This document shows, one piece after another, positions 1 through 8,504 of a DNA stretch of 64,000 bases (position 1 is its first letter; every line of letters starts with the position of its first letter). Source of the DNA: a virus; IMG/VR virus record IMGVR_UViG_3300037156_000119, positions 1 through 64,000 of that record; one strand, given 5' to 3'. A model generated the notes under the pieces. It had not been told where the DNA came from and made no database searches. It saw only the letters and a list, made by a program, of their open reading frames with translations. Position numbers and translations under genes: made by a program.

Positions 1-669
1 CGCAACGGTGAGATGTTGTTTCGCGTAGGGCTGCTTGCTCCGAATGCGGGGGCTTTCGTCTACCAGATGGAAGCTTCGATGCAGGTGCCGCTCATAACGC
101 AACACCTGCGCCCCGCGCCTCCCGGTCAGATTGTGGACAACCTGAATGGCGGTCGCACGCTGGTTGCGCGCGGAAACGTGCTGTACTATTCTGAGCCCTA
201 TTCGCTCGAGTTGTTCGATCTGCGCAAGAACTATACGTACCCGAGTCGGATCACGCTTGTTGTCGGGATGAACAGCGGCGCGTATGTTGGTACCGCTGAT
301 GACGTAGTGTGGATGGACGGCACCGTTCCTGAGAAGTGGACGTCGACTCCGAAGCTTTCGTATGGTGCGATTCCGGGGGCCGTCACGGTTTGCAGTAAGG
401 ATATGGTTAATGCCGGCGCCGAGGGTGGCCGCCTCATGGGTGAGAAGGGCCGGCTTGTTGCGGTCTTCGCGACTACGCGCGGGGTATGCGTGGGCGAGGA
501 TAATGGTATGATCGTGAATCTCACCCATGAGAGATTCCTCTACCCGATCCAAGACAAAGGGGCGATGCTTGTTCGTCGGCACCGCGGGTTCGTTCAGGGG
601 CTCGTGACGCTGCAAGGTGCGGAGATAGCGGACGACGCCATCCCAACATACAGGGCGGATATTCGTTAA
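1..669 (+). CDS. Head-tail structural protein, C-terminal part (5' cut by window edge)
   Basis: The reading frame is open from the first base, so the start lies outside the window; the first in-frame ATG is at 13. About 222 residues are visible. They look beta-rich, with aromatic/Gly turns, and end in a segment reading LVTLQGAEIADDAI. It precedes other virion genes on the same strand. The last gene of the window (63685 onward) is an N-terminal fragment of a similar-looking protein that follows the adaptor gene. I infer that the two are halves of one head-tail stabilisation or connector-type protein split by the window edges. The function is inferred from position only. Confidence 0.6.
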   Translation, partial: RNGEMLFRVGLLAPNAGAFVYQMEASMQVPLITQHLRPAPPGQIVDNLNGGRTLVARGNVLYYSEPYSLELFDLRKNYTYPSRITLVVGMNSGAYVGTADDVVWMDGTVPEKWTSTPKLSYGAIPGAVTVCSKDMVNAGAEGGRLMGEKGRLVAVFATTRGVCVGEDNGMIVNLTHERFLYPIQDKGAMLVRRHRGFVQGLVTLQGAEIADDAIPTYRADIR

Positions 670-671
670 TC

Positions 672-937
672 GTGGGGCTTTGTGACTCGAATGGATTTGT
701 GTGGGCGAGAGATACTGTTCCTGGTGGTAATTTCTACAAAATAGACTCTTCCACAATGACGCTGGTCGAAACAATTCCCAGGGGTGTGTATTCAACCATC
801 ATAGGAGAACCGGTTGCCGGGGTAGTTGCTGTATACGGAGCGGCGGGGGATACGTACGGCAGGATAGGAATAATGGTATAATCCAAAGCCTTGTAGCGCT
901 GCAGGGTGCAGAAACAGCAGCCAGCGCAACTTTATAA
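672..937 (+). pseudogene. Possible frameshifted duplicate of the preceding gene's C-terminal end
   Basis: A GTG-started frame runs 672-881 (69 aa) with no convincing ribosome site and stops. In another frame the next ~70 bases read NNGIIQSLVALQGAETAASA and stop at 937. That segment matches the end of the previous gene (GFVQGLVTLQGAEIADDA). The stretch is also more AT-rich than its neighbours. I read it as a decayed or frameshifted copy of a tail-end module, but two unrelated short ORFs remain possible. Confidence 0.35.
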
Positions 938-958
938 CATACCTAATAGGAGCACATC

Positions 959-1774
959 ATGACGCTTAAATACTCACCCGCATTAACCAATTTCATTGCC
1001 GAGCAAGGTTCGTGGAAAGAGTTTTTCGACGCCGGCTGCATCGAGCTCTATACCGGTTCTCAGCCCGCTACCCCCGATCTGGCTGTGACTGGCACGCTGC
1101 TGGCGACGATCACATCCAGTGCGGGCACGCGCACCGCTGAGACGCACGCTACCGGCCTCATCACGTTGAGTGGCGCCACGAGCGGGTCGGTTGACACGTT
1201 GACTCTCGCCGGTATCGACCTGATCGACGTACCTGGGCAATCCACGGTGGCCTACAACACGAGCCTGGCCCAAACAGCGACGGATGTCTGCACCCGCATC
1301 AATCGTAACCCGGCCAACACCCTCGTGGTTGCGACAACCGCTGGTGGGGTGATTATAACGCTCACCGCGACCCCCGGCCTTGGTGTTGCGCTGAATAGTA
1401 AGACGATCGCCACGACGTCGACCGGCCTCACTTCAACCGCGACATCGAACATGGGCGCGAGCACGGGCGTAGTTGGTATCGCTTCCGCGAACGGGCTTCG
1501 CATGGACTACAACGCCGCGGCGGGGATGTTTACCAAGGACCCAACGCAAACATGGTCGGGTTCCGGTGTTGGCGCGGGCACGCAAACCGCCGGCTGGTTC
1601 CGCTACAAAGGAGCGATTGCCGACGCGGGTGCGCTCGATGCTTCCGCCGTGTATCTGCGGATGGACGGTACCATTGCAACGTCCGGTGCCGATATGACCA
1701 TGACTTCCACGGCGGTAGCGAACGGGGCGCTTCAGACACTGGGCACGTTCCAGTTCACGATCCCGGCGGCGTAA
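959..1774 (+). CDS. Structural protein, unknown (271 aa)
   Basis: ATG preceded by AGGAG at a good distance. The N-terminal ~40 residues (YSPALTNFIAEQGSWKEFFD, then an ELYTGSQP segment) are followed by long Thr/Ser/Gly/Ala-rich beta-prone sequence typical of virion surface proteins. There is no catalytic motif, signal peptide or membrane helix. It is followed by a strong stem-loop and lies in the plus-strand structural operon. Likely a virion protein; its exact place is unknown. Confidence 0.6.
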   Translation: MTLKYSPALTNFIAEQGSWKEFFDAGCIELYTGSQPATPDLAVTGTLLATITSSAGTRTAETHATGLITLSGATSGSVDTLTLAGIDLIDVPGQSTVAYNTSLAQTATDVCTRINRNPANTLVVATTAGGVIITLTATPGLGVALNSKTIATTSTGLTSTATSNMGASTGVVGIASANGLRMDYNAAAGMFTKDPTQTWSGSGVGAGTQTAGWFRYKGAIADAGALDASAVYLRMDGTIATSGADMTMTSTAVANGALQTLGTFQFTIPAA

Positions 1775-1784
1775 TTACATCACA

Positions 1785-1811
1785 CTTCCGGCAGCATAGT
1801 TCTGCCGGAAG
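1785..1811 (+). terminator. Perfect 10-bp stem-loop between structural genes
   Basis: CTTCCGGCAG pairs perfectly with CTGCCGGAAG around a 7-base loop. No T-run follows, so it may be a weak terminator, an mRNA-stabilising 3' end or a processing site rather than a classical terminator. Confidence 0.5.
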
Positions 1812-1823
1812 ATAGGGTGACTT

Positions 1824-2945
1824 ATGAGTGTTAGCATTATTGGTCGTGCTCCGGCACCGTTATTGCTCGCCGGGTCGAACGGCGTCATCGCCGTCGCCCC
1901 CCGCCCTGCGCTGCTCATGGGAGCGAACGGCGTCATCGCCGTTGCTCCTGTGCCCAGCTTGGTTGCTTCAGTTATCTCCGGCGACTACATTACGTTCTCT
2001 GGGCAGGCCCCGAGTCCGATTCTGGTCGCTTCAGGTATCGTCGGCAACGTCATCACGTTCTCTGGGCAGGCCCCGAGCCCAAGACTAGAGATCGACTTCA
2101 ACGGTTTTACGGGCGTTGCTCCAGCCCCCCGTCTGGTAGCGACAGTCCTGAGTGGAACGGTGATGCGCATGGTGGCTCGCGCGCCGGTTCCCACCCTGCT
2201 CGTCACGCTCGCCAACTCGGCGGTGATATCGGTAGCGGGGGTTGCTCCGGCGCCGAGGCTATCCTCGATCCTGCTTGCGGGCAACATGCTTTCAGCGTCG
2301 TTGCGCGCGAGAGCCCCGAGGCTCATAGCCTCCGGTATTTCCGGTAACTTCGCGACGTTGATCGGCCGCGCAGCCGCCCCAAGATTGCTCGTTGTTGGCT
2401 ATCCAGTTGGTGTGCTCTCCTTCGGTGGCACTGCGCCTTCGCCCAGGCTCAATGCCCTTGCGTACGCCGCGCTGGTAGCGAGTTTCCGTACATGGGCGCT
2501 CAACATGAAGAATAAGGCGCTGACGGAATACACGACGCTCACATTCAACAGTTTCGCGGAATTTCAGGGGCAGGTTCTTGCGGCCTCAACCGACGGCGTG
2601 TTCGTTCTGGGTGGTCAGGCTCAGGACAACACCGCGCCGATCGCCGCGGTTGTGCGTGACGGCGCGATGGAGTACGACAGCAGTTTCCTGAAGCGTATCC
2701 CGCGCATATACCTTGGGCACGAGACCGATGGGGACTTGTTGTTCAAGATGATTTCCACTGAGGGCGGCCCGCGTTCGTACCTCCTTCAGTACAACGGCGC
2801 CGGGCTCCGGTCCCGCCGTATCCCGGTGGGCAAAGGTCCGAAGTCCAGATACTGGCAGTGGGAGGTTGATAACCAGAACGGATCGGACTTCACGCTGTCA
2901 AGTGTGGCGCTGTATCCAAAGACCGTGAAACGGCGGGTGATGTAA
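1824..2945 (+). CDS. Repeat-rich structural protein (373 aa)
   Basis: The N-terminal ~230 residues are about nine degenerate repeats of ~20-25 residues. Each has a Gly-Val or Phe-Ser-Gly turn followed by an AP-x-P-x-L core (for example GQAPSPILVASGI and GVAPAPRLVATVL). The last ~150 residues are non-repetitive and mixed alpha/beta. The regular spacing suggests a beta-solenoid or fibrous rod with a globular end. The stop overlaps the next start (TAATG), implying coupled translation. A virion location is inferred from the operon; no enzyme motif is seen. Confidence 0.6.
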   Translation: MSVSIIGRAPAPLLLAGSNGVIAVAPRPALLMGANGVIAVAPVPSLVASVISGDYITFSGQAPSPILVASGIVGNVITFSGQAPSPRLEIDFNGFTGVAPAPRLVATVLSGTVMRMVARAPVPTLLVTLANSAVISVAGVAPAPRLSSILLAGNMLSASLRARAPRLIASGISGNFATLIGRAAAPRLLVVGYPVGVLSFGGTAPSPRLNALAYAALVASFRTWALNMKNKALTEYTTLTFNSFAEFQGQVLAASTDGVFVLGGQAQDNTAPIAAVVRDGAMEYDSSFLKRIPRIYLGHETDGDLLFKMISTEGGPRSYLLQYNGAGLRSRRIPVGKGPKSRYWQWEVDNQNGSDFTLSSVALYPKTVKRRVM

Positions 2946-5356
2946 TGCCCTTGCAACTTGACATCGCGCCTGGTGGCGAGCAGTGGTTAGGATTTGCCAA
3001 GATTCTGCTTCGCAAGCTCAAGATGAATCTGAATAACATGGGGGTGGACTTCGGCCGCAAAGTGTTCGCTACCCCCGACGGTAACGGGCAGATCATTATT
3101 CACACCAGGCGCGATGGCGCAGATTGGTACGACTCCATCCGTATTGAGGGAGGTCTGGCGACGATTGCGATGGATAGCGGCGTGGTGGAGCTGTACGCCA
3201 ACAGCTTGGGCGACCCCAACATCTTTGTTCCTGGGCTATTGTATGAGTCTCTCGGGGTGCGAGCATACAACTTGCCGTTTATTTCGGCAGTGCCGGGATG
3301 GCGCAAGAATCCTGGGAAGGATAGTACCGGGCAAGTATCGGGCGAGATTGATGTTGGCCCATCAAAAACCATACACGTCAATATCGGCCCCACGAAAGCC
3401 GCAAACATCAAAGGCCGGGTACCGCTTGATATTCATCCCGCGGAGTCGTTTCATTCTGGAATGATCGTTGATACATCGACAACCCCGCAAGGGACAAAAG
3501 ACGACCCAGCGGATATGAATCTCGCTCTGAAAAAGGTCTGTGCAACATTTTGCCCGGCTTCTATTTTCACCGGGAAGACTCGGTTGTACGTGCAAGCCCT
3601 GTACGGAGAGCCGACTTACCCGAAGAACAAGATGGACAAAGACGGTTACATTATCTCGTCAGGTAGTGCCGTGCCATCGGTCTCGTTAGGCCCTACCGGT
3701 GGCGATAGCGCGCCTTCGTTATTGCTGCCGGCCTACGCACGTGCAACAGACACGATCGCATATGGCGCTTTAGAGTTGACCACCGGATCGGGCGTGTTCT
3801 TAGACACAGTGACGGGAAAGCACTGGCTCTTTGCAACAACGACAACTGGTGTTTTGGTTTATGCGTTGATCGCGTCGAAGGTTGGAGAGCAGATGCGGAA
3901 ATGGTTGATCACAGCGCCGGCCTCCGCCAACCCGCTTAACGATCTGGATCGGGAGCATTTGGAAGCGTATGTGCTTTCCACCTGTCGGCCTGACGTGAAG
4001 AACATGAAGTCGCTCCTCTTTGGGGCAACACTAAACGCGTGGTCTCTTGGTTATGGTTGGCACTGGAACTGGACGGGGCTTGTTGCAGACATCGTAGCGA
4101 ACGAGACGTTCTCACAGGGAACAATCAGTGGTGTTCCTTGCTATGCGATGCGTTCAACGCATAGGCGCATAACGATGACGCCGACACAAGTTCCTCCATC
4201 GACTGCCACCAATGGAGATGTGATACCCGCCACTACCACGTTTGTTGCTACCGTGAACGTCATTGAAGGGCCGGTGGACTGGTCGGTTGATCGTGTTCTG
4301 TGGTGCATAGCGGAGCCAGATTGGGGTCTTGGTTATCTGACAAAGACGACGCCGAAATTTACGAACCTATTTGCTTGTGATGCCCCGTTCTATGCTTTCT
4401 ATATCAGGGACGCGCTGAAAGTTTGCCGTGTTCAGGTTGCTGCTTACGGGGGGCAAGGGGCCTATCGGACAACTTCGGACGGTTTTGATCCCGACATGTC
4501 CACAACAGGGCCTGACGGTGGTTTTGGGGAGGATACCTACACTGCGCCGTCGTATTATGGAGCCACGTTCACTTGCGACAGCATAACGCTATCGAATCTG
4601 TTTGCGTATCGCCGTACAGAGGGCTCGCGTGATGAAATCAGCGGGAAGGCATTCACGGTTCCTGATGCACCATACCATTTCTATGCCTATACCACATCTG
4701 GATACATGGACTATGGGTACCCGTCGCTCGTTGATGGTAGTTACGCGCAGATTTATGTTCCGTACCCAGGCAGTCCGGTATACGGGATCAATTTTGACGC
4801 GAACATCATCCCCACGTTCGGCTACGCATGGGTACACAGCGACACCTCGACACAATGGCGAGGCGGCGCAATCATCGCGGTTCCGTTTATGGACTCGGAA
4901 GCCGTGTTCATGCAGGACAGCCCGTCTATGGTGATGAGCAGGACAGGGCAGCAGTCGCGTGCCTGTAGTAGCACCACATTTGGGCGTGGCACGTCGTGGT
5001 ACGCATATACCGTTGGTGTTGGTTTTACGCCGTGGATAACCCCTGTTTTGCGTTATATGAAGGATGTTGGCGCGCACACGATCGACGATACGATCACCTC
5101 CGTGCCCGACGACGTGGAGACGACGCTGCTCGAAAACCAATCCGTGCTCATCTGTCATGCCGGAACTATCCCTGCTGATCTCACGCACGGCGACTTCAGG
5201 CATTACAACAATTTTATCTATGACGACGTGGGAGACGATCTGAAGACATATTCTGGTACGAGTGTAATTTCCCCGCTGGTCTATTCGCCAACGCGCATTA
5301 CACCCGTCGGTATTGACTTCGTGCCTGTGGTGCCCGCTTTAGTCGGGTGGGTTTGA
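2945..5356 (+). CDS. Large structural protein, unknown (803 aa)
   Basis: Translationally coupled to the repeat protein (TAATG overlap). The product is long, aromatic-, Thr- and Gly-rich and beta-prone throughout, with no transmembrane helix and no recognised catalytic motif. Codon use and strand match the neighbouring virion genes. Size and position fit a tail or tail-spike-associated protein, but I do not recognise the family. Confidence 0.6.
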   Translation: MPLQLDIAPGGEQWLGFAKILLRKLKMNLNNMGVDFGRKVFATPDGNGQIIIHTRRDGADWYDSIRIEGGLATIAMDSGVVELYANSLGDPNIFVPGLLYESLGVRAYNLPFISAVPGWRKNPGKDSTGQVSGEIDVGPSKTIHVNIGPTKAANIKGRVPLDIHPAESFHSGMIVDTSTTPQGTKDDPADMNLALKKVCATFCPASIFTGKTRLYVQALYGEPTYPKNKMDKDGYIISSGSAVPSVSLGPTGGDSAPSLLLPAYARATDTIAYGALELTTGSGVFLDTVTGKHWLFATTTTGVLVYALIASKVGEQMRKWLITAPASANPLNDLDREHLEAYVLSTCRPDVKNMKSLLFGATLNAWSLGYGWHWNWTGLVADIVANETFSQGTISGVPCYAMRSTHRRITMTPTQVPPSTATNGDVIPATTTFVATVNVIEGPVDWSVDRVLWCIAEPDWGLGYLTKTTPKFTNLFACDAPFYAFYIRDALKVCRVQVAAYGGQGAYRTTSDGFDPDMSTTGPDGGFGEDTYTAPSYYGATFTCDSITLSNLFAYRRTEGSRDEISGKAFTVPDAPYHFYAYTTSGYMDYGYPSLVDGSYAQIYVPYPGSPVYGINFDANIIPTFGYAWVHSDTSTQWRGGAIIAVPFMDSEAVFMQDSPSMVMSRTGQQSRACSSTTFGRGTSWYAYTVGVGFTPWITPVLRYMKDVGAHTIDDTITSVPDDVETTLLENQSVLICHAGTIPADLTHGDFRHYNNFIYDDVGDDLKTYSGTSVISPLVYSPTRITPVGIDFVPVVPALVGWV

Positions 5357-5369
5357 TAAGGAAACTAAT

Positions 5370-7175
5370 ATGGCTGATGCTTCCAGTATTATTGCGGCGC
5401 AAGAAACTTTTGCCATGAACGCCGTGAACTTGGTGAACGCACAACTTGCGGGTATGGCCGGGTTGAATCTTTCCGTCGCTCTTCCTGACACGCCGCCTAT
5501 ATCGCTGCCTGGTTACAGCTATGATTCCACGTCTACGACCAACGCACTTCTGACGGCGCTTTTTCCCACGGTTCCCGCCATTGCCGGGATCACAACCGAG
5601 GGCGGGCCGACGTTCACGCCCGAAGTGATTGGTGATATTCCTGATCTTGCGATTGCGGATTTCTCGGAACATGCGCCAACCGTCGTGATACCATTGGCGC
5701 CTAGTTCTGCCCTGCCGAACGCTCCAACCGCGCCGACTGTCGCTGACCCAGTGATTCCTGAGTCCCCTGGAATAGTGCTTCCGCTTGCCCCGACAATTAC
5801 CGGCATTGTGATACCGCAAGCGATAGCCATTGAGATTCCGCCGTTCAGTTCGGTCGCGCCAACTTACGACCTTGTGACCCCCACCAACAGCTTCGCGTTT
5901 TTCGAGGGGATGTATACATCTATAGCACTTGACGCGCTGCAGGGGAAGTTGCTATCTGATTTGACTGCCGGCGGCTACGGGATCGAGATAGCTGATGAGT
6001 CTGCGTTGTGGGCGCGCGCGCGCGAGCGTGAAATCGAGGCTGGGCTGGCAGACGATGAAGCATTGATTACGGCCGCGGCTGGACGCGGTTGTGCACTACC
6101 TCCCGGCGATCTTACTGTGGTGCTTCAGAAGGGGCAGCAGGATATGCTGAACAAAGTGTCCAGCCTGAGTCGCGATATCGCGCTCAAGCGCGCGGACATG
6201 TACGTGGAGAACCGGAAGTTCACGATCGAGCAGGTGCGCCAGGTCGAGCAGATTCTGATTGGCTACAATAGCAGCGTCATGGAACGGTCGTTAAATGCAG
6301 CCAAGGCCGTGATGGACGTGGCGATCAAGTTGTACGACACCCAGGTCGCGGGGTTCAACGCAAGACTGGAGGCGTACAAGGCCGATACGTCGGTATTCGG
6401 AGAGCGCGTCCGTGCAGCGATGATCGGCGTTGAGCTATACAAAGGCCAAATAGAAGGGGCGAGACTCCAGGTTGACGTTCAGCGCGCGATGGTTGAAGTG
6501 TATAATGCACAGTTGAAAGGGGTGGACTCGGTTATTGGCCTTTACAAGAGCCAACTCGAGGCCGCGAATGTGCAGGTAGGAATCCAGCGGCTACGCATCG
6601 AGGCGTTCCAAGGACAGGTCTCGGCGTACGGAGAACAGGTTCGCGCGAAGGTGGCCGAGTTCAACTTATTCGAGGCGCAGATCAAGGGCGAAGTGGCAAA
6701 AGTTCAGGCGTACGAGGCTGAGGTTAGGGGGTACACGGCCACCGTGGACGGCGCGAAAGCTAAGTCCGAGATTTTGATTGCCCGGCTCCGGTCGCAAGTC
6801 GACAAGGCACAGCAAGGAGTTCAGGCGTTCAATGCCCAGGCTGAGATGTACCGCACGAACATCACAACGCAGGCGCAGGGCGTTGACGCGAATGTCCGAG
6901 TATACGGCGCGCAAGTAACGGGTGCCAGTGCTAAGGTAGGTGCCATAGCGCAAGCGATTAGTTTGGACAGGACGGAAAGGGATCTCGAGTTCAAGCGCAA
7001 CGCGACGAACGCCGACCTCGCGATCAAGTTTGCTGCTGAGACGTTGAAGGGGTTGATTGCGTCACTGAATGCTCGTGTGCAGATCAACGTGGCAGCGATA
7101 GACGCGTACAAAGGACAGGTGACAGCGGCGTTGAGTTCGGTCAATGCGCTCGCATCGGATATTAAACAGGAGTAG
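5370..7175 (+). CDS. Proline-rich/coiled-coil virion protein (601 aa)
   Basis: ATG follows AAGGAAAC. Residues ~1-165 are Pro/Thr/Ile-rich with repeated P-x-I/V-x-P steps. Residues ~250-560 are almost pure helix with heptad-like spacing and recurring Y-K-x-Q-(I/L)-E-x-A segments (YKGQIEGARLQ, YKSQLEAANVQ), typical of a long coiled coil. I recall such two-part proteins next to internal virion genes of podovirus-like phages, annotated as hypothetical. It could act as a ruler or an ejected channel-forming protein; that is inference. Confidence 0.6.
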   Translation: MADASSIIAAQETFAMNAVNLVNAQLAGMAGLNLSVALPDTPPISLPGYSYDSTSTTNALLTALFPTVPAIAGITTEGGPTFTPEVIGDIPDLAIADFSEHAPTVVIPLAPSSALPNAPTAPTVADPVIPESPGIVLPLAPTITGIVIPQAIAIEIPPFSSVAPTYDLVTPTNSFAFFEGMYTSIALDALQGKLLSDLTAGGYGIEIADESALWARAREREIEAGLADDEALITAAAGRGCALPPGDLTVVLQKGQQDMLNKVSSLSRDIALKRADMYVENRKFTIEQVRQVEQILIGYNSSVMERSLNAAKAVMDVAIKLYDTQVAGFNARLEAYKADTSVFGERVRAAMIGVELYKGQIEGARLQVDVQRAMVEVYNAQLKGVDSVIGLYKSQLEAANVQVGIQRLRIEAFQGQVSAYGEQVRAKVAEFNLFEAQIKGEVAKVQAYEAEVRGYTATVDGAKAKSEILIARLRSQVDKAQQGVQAFNAQAEMYRTNITTQAQGVDANVRVYGAQVTGASAKVGAIAQAISLDRTERDLEFKRNATNADLAIKFAAETLKGLIASLNARVQINVAAIDAYKGQVTAALSSVNALASDIKQE

Positions 7176-7180
7176 TGATC

Positions 7181-8500
7181 ATGGCCAACGACAATTTTGT
7201 GGACTACGTGAAGGGACGCGCCGCTGATTTAGCGGCACAGGTCGACACTGCACAGCGCGGGTTGGGCGCGCGCCCGATCGCGAATCGGAGGGACCCGGCA
7301 GCGCTGGCTGCGTATCCGGCTAATACCGCCGCGTGGCAGGATCGCAAGGCCAATCTTACGGGGTTGGAGCAGATGTACAATGACGCGGCTCCCGCGTCTG
7401 CTGATCTCGGCCCGGCGCGAACGGGACTGCGCACAGGATATCAGATGCCGCCTACGGGCGCGCCTGTTGGTTTGCCGTCCGTGGCACCCGCTGCCACGCC
7501 ATCCCCGGCAGGGAACTGGTTCAGTAATCTGTTCGGGAAGAGCCCTACGCCTACCGCCCCCACCGGCCCGGATGAGGCGTTTGCTCCTGGGATGAACCAA
7601 GGCTATCAGGGGTTCACGGGTGGGTACACGGCACCTGACGTGCCTGCCAGCCCGGCCCCCGACAACTTGCAGCTTGGTAATGGCAGCACGTTCATAGGCA
7701 AGAACCCCTTCGGCCCGACCCGCGAAGCGTTAGACAGTCTTCAAGCCGCTCGAGTCGCCGCCGGTGCGCGCGGTGATTTCGGCGCGGTTGCCCAATCCTA
7801 CCAAGCCAACGGTGGCGCGTTCAACGGCGCAACGGCCGCCTCGGATGCGGCGGCAAACGCGGAACGAATGCAGCAGCAAAGGGAAGCGAGTCAGCAGGAT
7901 AGGTTGAACAATGTCCAAGCGTCCTTACGCGCTGATAACGAGGCCCCCTCATGGCGCAAGTTGGGGGTCAAGGCACGAGCGAATTTGGAGAACCAGGCGA
8001 ACGTGATCCAGGGCGGCTCGAATGTGCAGGAGCAAACTCGAGCAGCGCGAGCAACTGCCGGGGCCACGAATGCCCTTGGTTGGGCCAACTATGCGCAGAA
8101 GGGGCAGCACGATCAGCAGCAGTTGCTCATCGATTCGATTCTCAAGGGGGCAGAAGCGGACAAGAACACAGCGGAGGGGGCAACGGCGCGAATGTCCGCA
8201 TCAATGGCGATGCAGCACATCATGAATGGTGGTTCTGTTGGAGAAGCCGCTGGCATTCTTCATGGCCGCCCACTGCCCGCGGACAACATCAAGGCTATTC
8301 CGAACATGACAGGGGACAAGTTGATGATGTGGGATTCGCGGCACCCCGGCGCGCCCACTCTTGAGACACCGCGACAAGTTGCTACACAACAGACTGTGAA
8401 AGACACACTTGCTGCGCACCCTGAGTTTAAAGGTGACTCCGCGAGGGCTATCCAGGCCCTTAAAGACACAGGACGATACTCGGTAACCGGGCTTAAATAA
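7181..8500 (+). CDS. Ala/Gly/Gln-rich internal-type virion protein (~439 aa)
   Basis: A GTG overlaps the upstream stop at 7175, but the ATG at 7181 has AGGAG eight bases upstream and is preferred. The protein is low in complexity (Ala, Gly, Pro, Gln, Asn) in its first two thirds and helical after ~residue 210, with no signal or membrane segment. It lies directly before the giant polyvalent protein. In podovirus-like phages such neighbours are often co-ejected internal proteins, so a similar role is plausible but unproven. Confidence 0.55.
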   Translation: MANDNFVDYVKGRAADLAAQVDTAQRGLGARPIANRRDPAALAAYPANTAAWQDRKANLTGLEQMYNDAAPASADLGPARTGLRTGYQMPPTGAPVGLPSVAPAATPSPAGNWFSNLFGKSPTPTAPTGPDEAFAPGMNQGYQGFTGGYTAPDVPASPAPDNLQLGNGSTFIGKNPFGPTREALDSLQAARVAAGARGDFGAVAQSYQANGGAFNGATAASDAAANAERMQQQREASQQDRLNNVQASLRADNEAPSWRKLGVKARANLENQANVIQGGSNVQEQTRAARATAGATNALGWANYAQKGQHDQQQLLIDSILKGAEADKNTAEGATARMSASMAMQHIMNGGSVGEAAGILHGRPLPADNIKAIPNMTGDKLMMWDSRHPGAPTLETPRQVATQQTVKDTLAAHPEFKGDSARAIQALKDTGRYSVTGLK

Positions 8501-8504
8501 AATA

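Noticed and set aside
4589-5203. 204-codon antisense frame in the 803-residue structural gene
   Set aside because: Arg/Cys-rich, no start signal, opposite to the operon; a shadow of real coding sequence.
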